Shown here: positions 63,691 to 64,000 of the stretch, in pieces
Position numbering within the stretch: the stretch's first letter is position 1
How the letters are laid out: each line of letters opens with the position of its first letter
Translations under genes and position numbers: made by a program
The notes under the pieces: model-generated
Told to the model about the DNA's origin: nothing
What the model saw: only the letters and a program-made list of their open reading frames with translations
The model's database searches: none
Assembly (NCBI RefSeq): GCF_029931775.1
Contig: NC_079315.1
Span: forward strand, 110,604,274-110,668,273
Origin: Euleptes europaea
Taxonomy: Eukaryota; Chordata; Lepidosauria; Squamata; Sphaerodactylidae
Length of the DNA: 64,000 nt
Direction: 5' to 3'

Positions 63691-64000
63691 TATTTTGCAA
63701 ATATCCCAGTTGCCTCAAGAAAGGAATTCTTTTCCCCGACAAAGAAAGCTAGCAAATGATTAGAAACACGTTGCACTTAAATACTACTGCAAAGTTTTAA
63801 AACATGCTTCATTTACTTGATAATTCATGTCATGATCCTGAAAAACGACAAGCCACTGTGATCAGCCAACACTGAGAGAGACATGGGGATAATACATGGA
63901 ACTGAGACTGTGCATGTTCAGGTTACAGTCGAAAGGAAGAGAGAGAAGACTAATCTAAAAAGTACTTTCCCTATCACAAGTGGCCAGCTGATCTGGCATT

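Overview
The window is nuclear DNA of a squamate reptile, most likely a lizard. The repeat mix shows this: many tRNA-headed SINEs with a BovB-like 3' tail (Sauria-type), a second set of tRNA SINEs, 5S-rRNA-headed SINEs, CR1-, L2-, L1- and BovB-type LINE pieces, Penelope-like pieces and many short hAT elements with 8-bp target duplications. There are no bacterial-type operons. Long open frames away from the three host genes are almost all repeat-derived.

Three host genes are recognisable, in the order known from human chromosome 18q21 (POLI, STARD6, C18orf54/LAS2) but drawn in the opposite orientation. (1) C18orf54/LAS2 lies on the minus strand. Seven coding exons between 41038 and 25838 splice in consistent phase to about 508 residues; one intron appears to use a GC donor. 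(2) STARD6, a START-domain lipid-binding protein, lies on the plus strand in five coding exons between 47335 and 54093. Its second coding exon carries one base too many for the frame. Its second coding intron is almost entirely one SINE, whose pyrimidine-rich end sits at the 3' splice site. (3) POLI, DNA polymerase iota, lies on the minus strand. Only its last three coding exons (63358 to 59056) are present, covering the end of the little-finger domain and the two ubiquitin-binding motifs. The rest lies beyond the right edge.

A CpG-rich block at 42640-43270 sits between the divergent LAS2 and STARD6 genes and is the obvious candidate bidirectional promoter. It holds a roughly 150-bp internal duplication and is flanked by a 138-bp tandem array of tRNA-like units.

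Region by region: 1-25 kb is mostly repeats, with one uncertain three-exon gene candidate on the minus strand (5104-4553). 25.8-41.1 kb is LAS2 with heavily nested introns. 42.2-43.3 kb is the array plus CpG island. 45.1-46.0 kb is a large foldback. 47.3-54.1 kb is STARD6. 55-58 kb holds duplicated and foldback repeats. 59-64 kb is the 3' half of POLI. The most unusual structures are two different hAT elements sitting in the same 8-bp target (three copies of cactaaac), two large inverted repeats, and several dispersed sequences with a hammerhead-ribozyme-like core (CTGANGA, hairpin, GAAA). All protein identifications are from memory of the families; no database search was possible.
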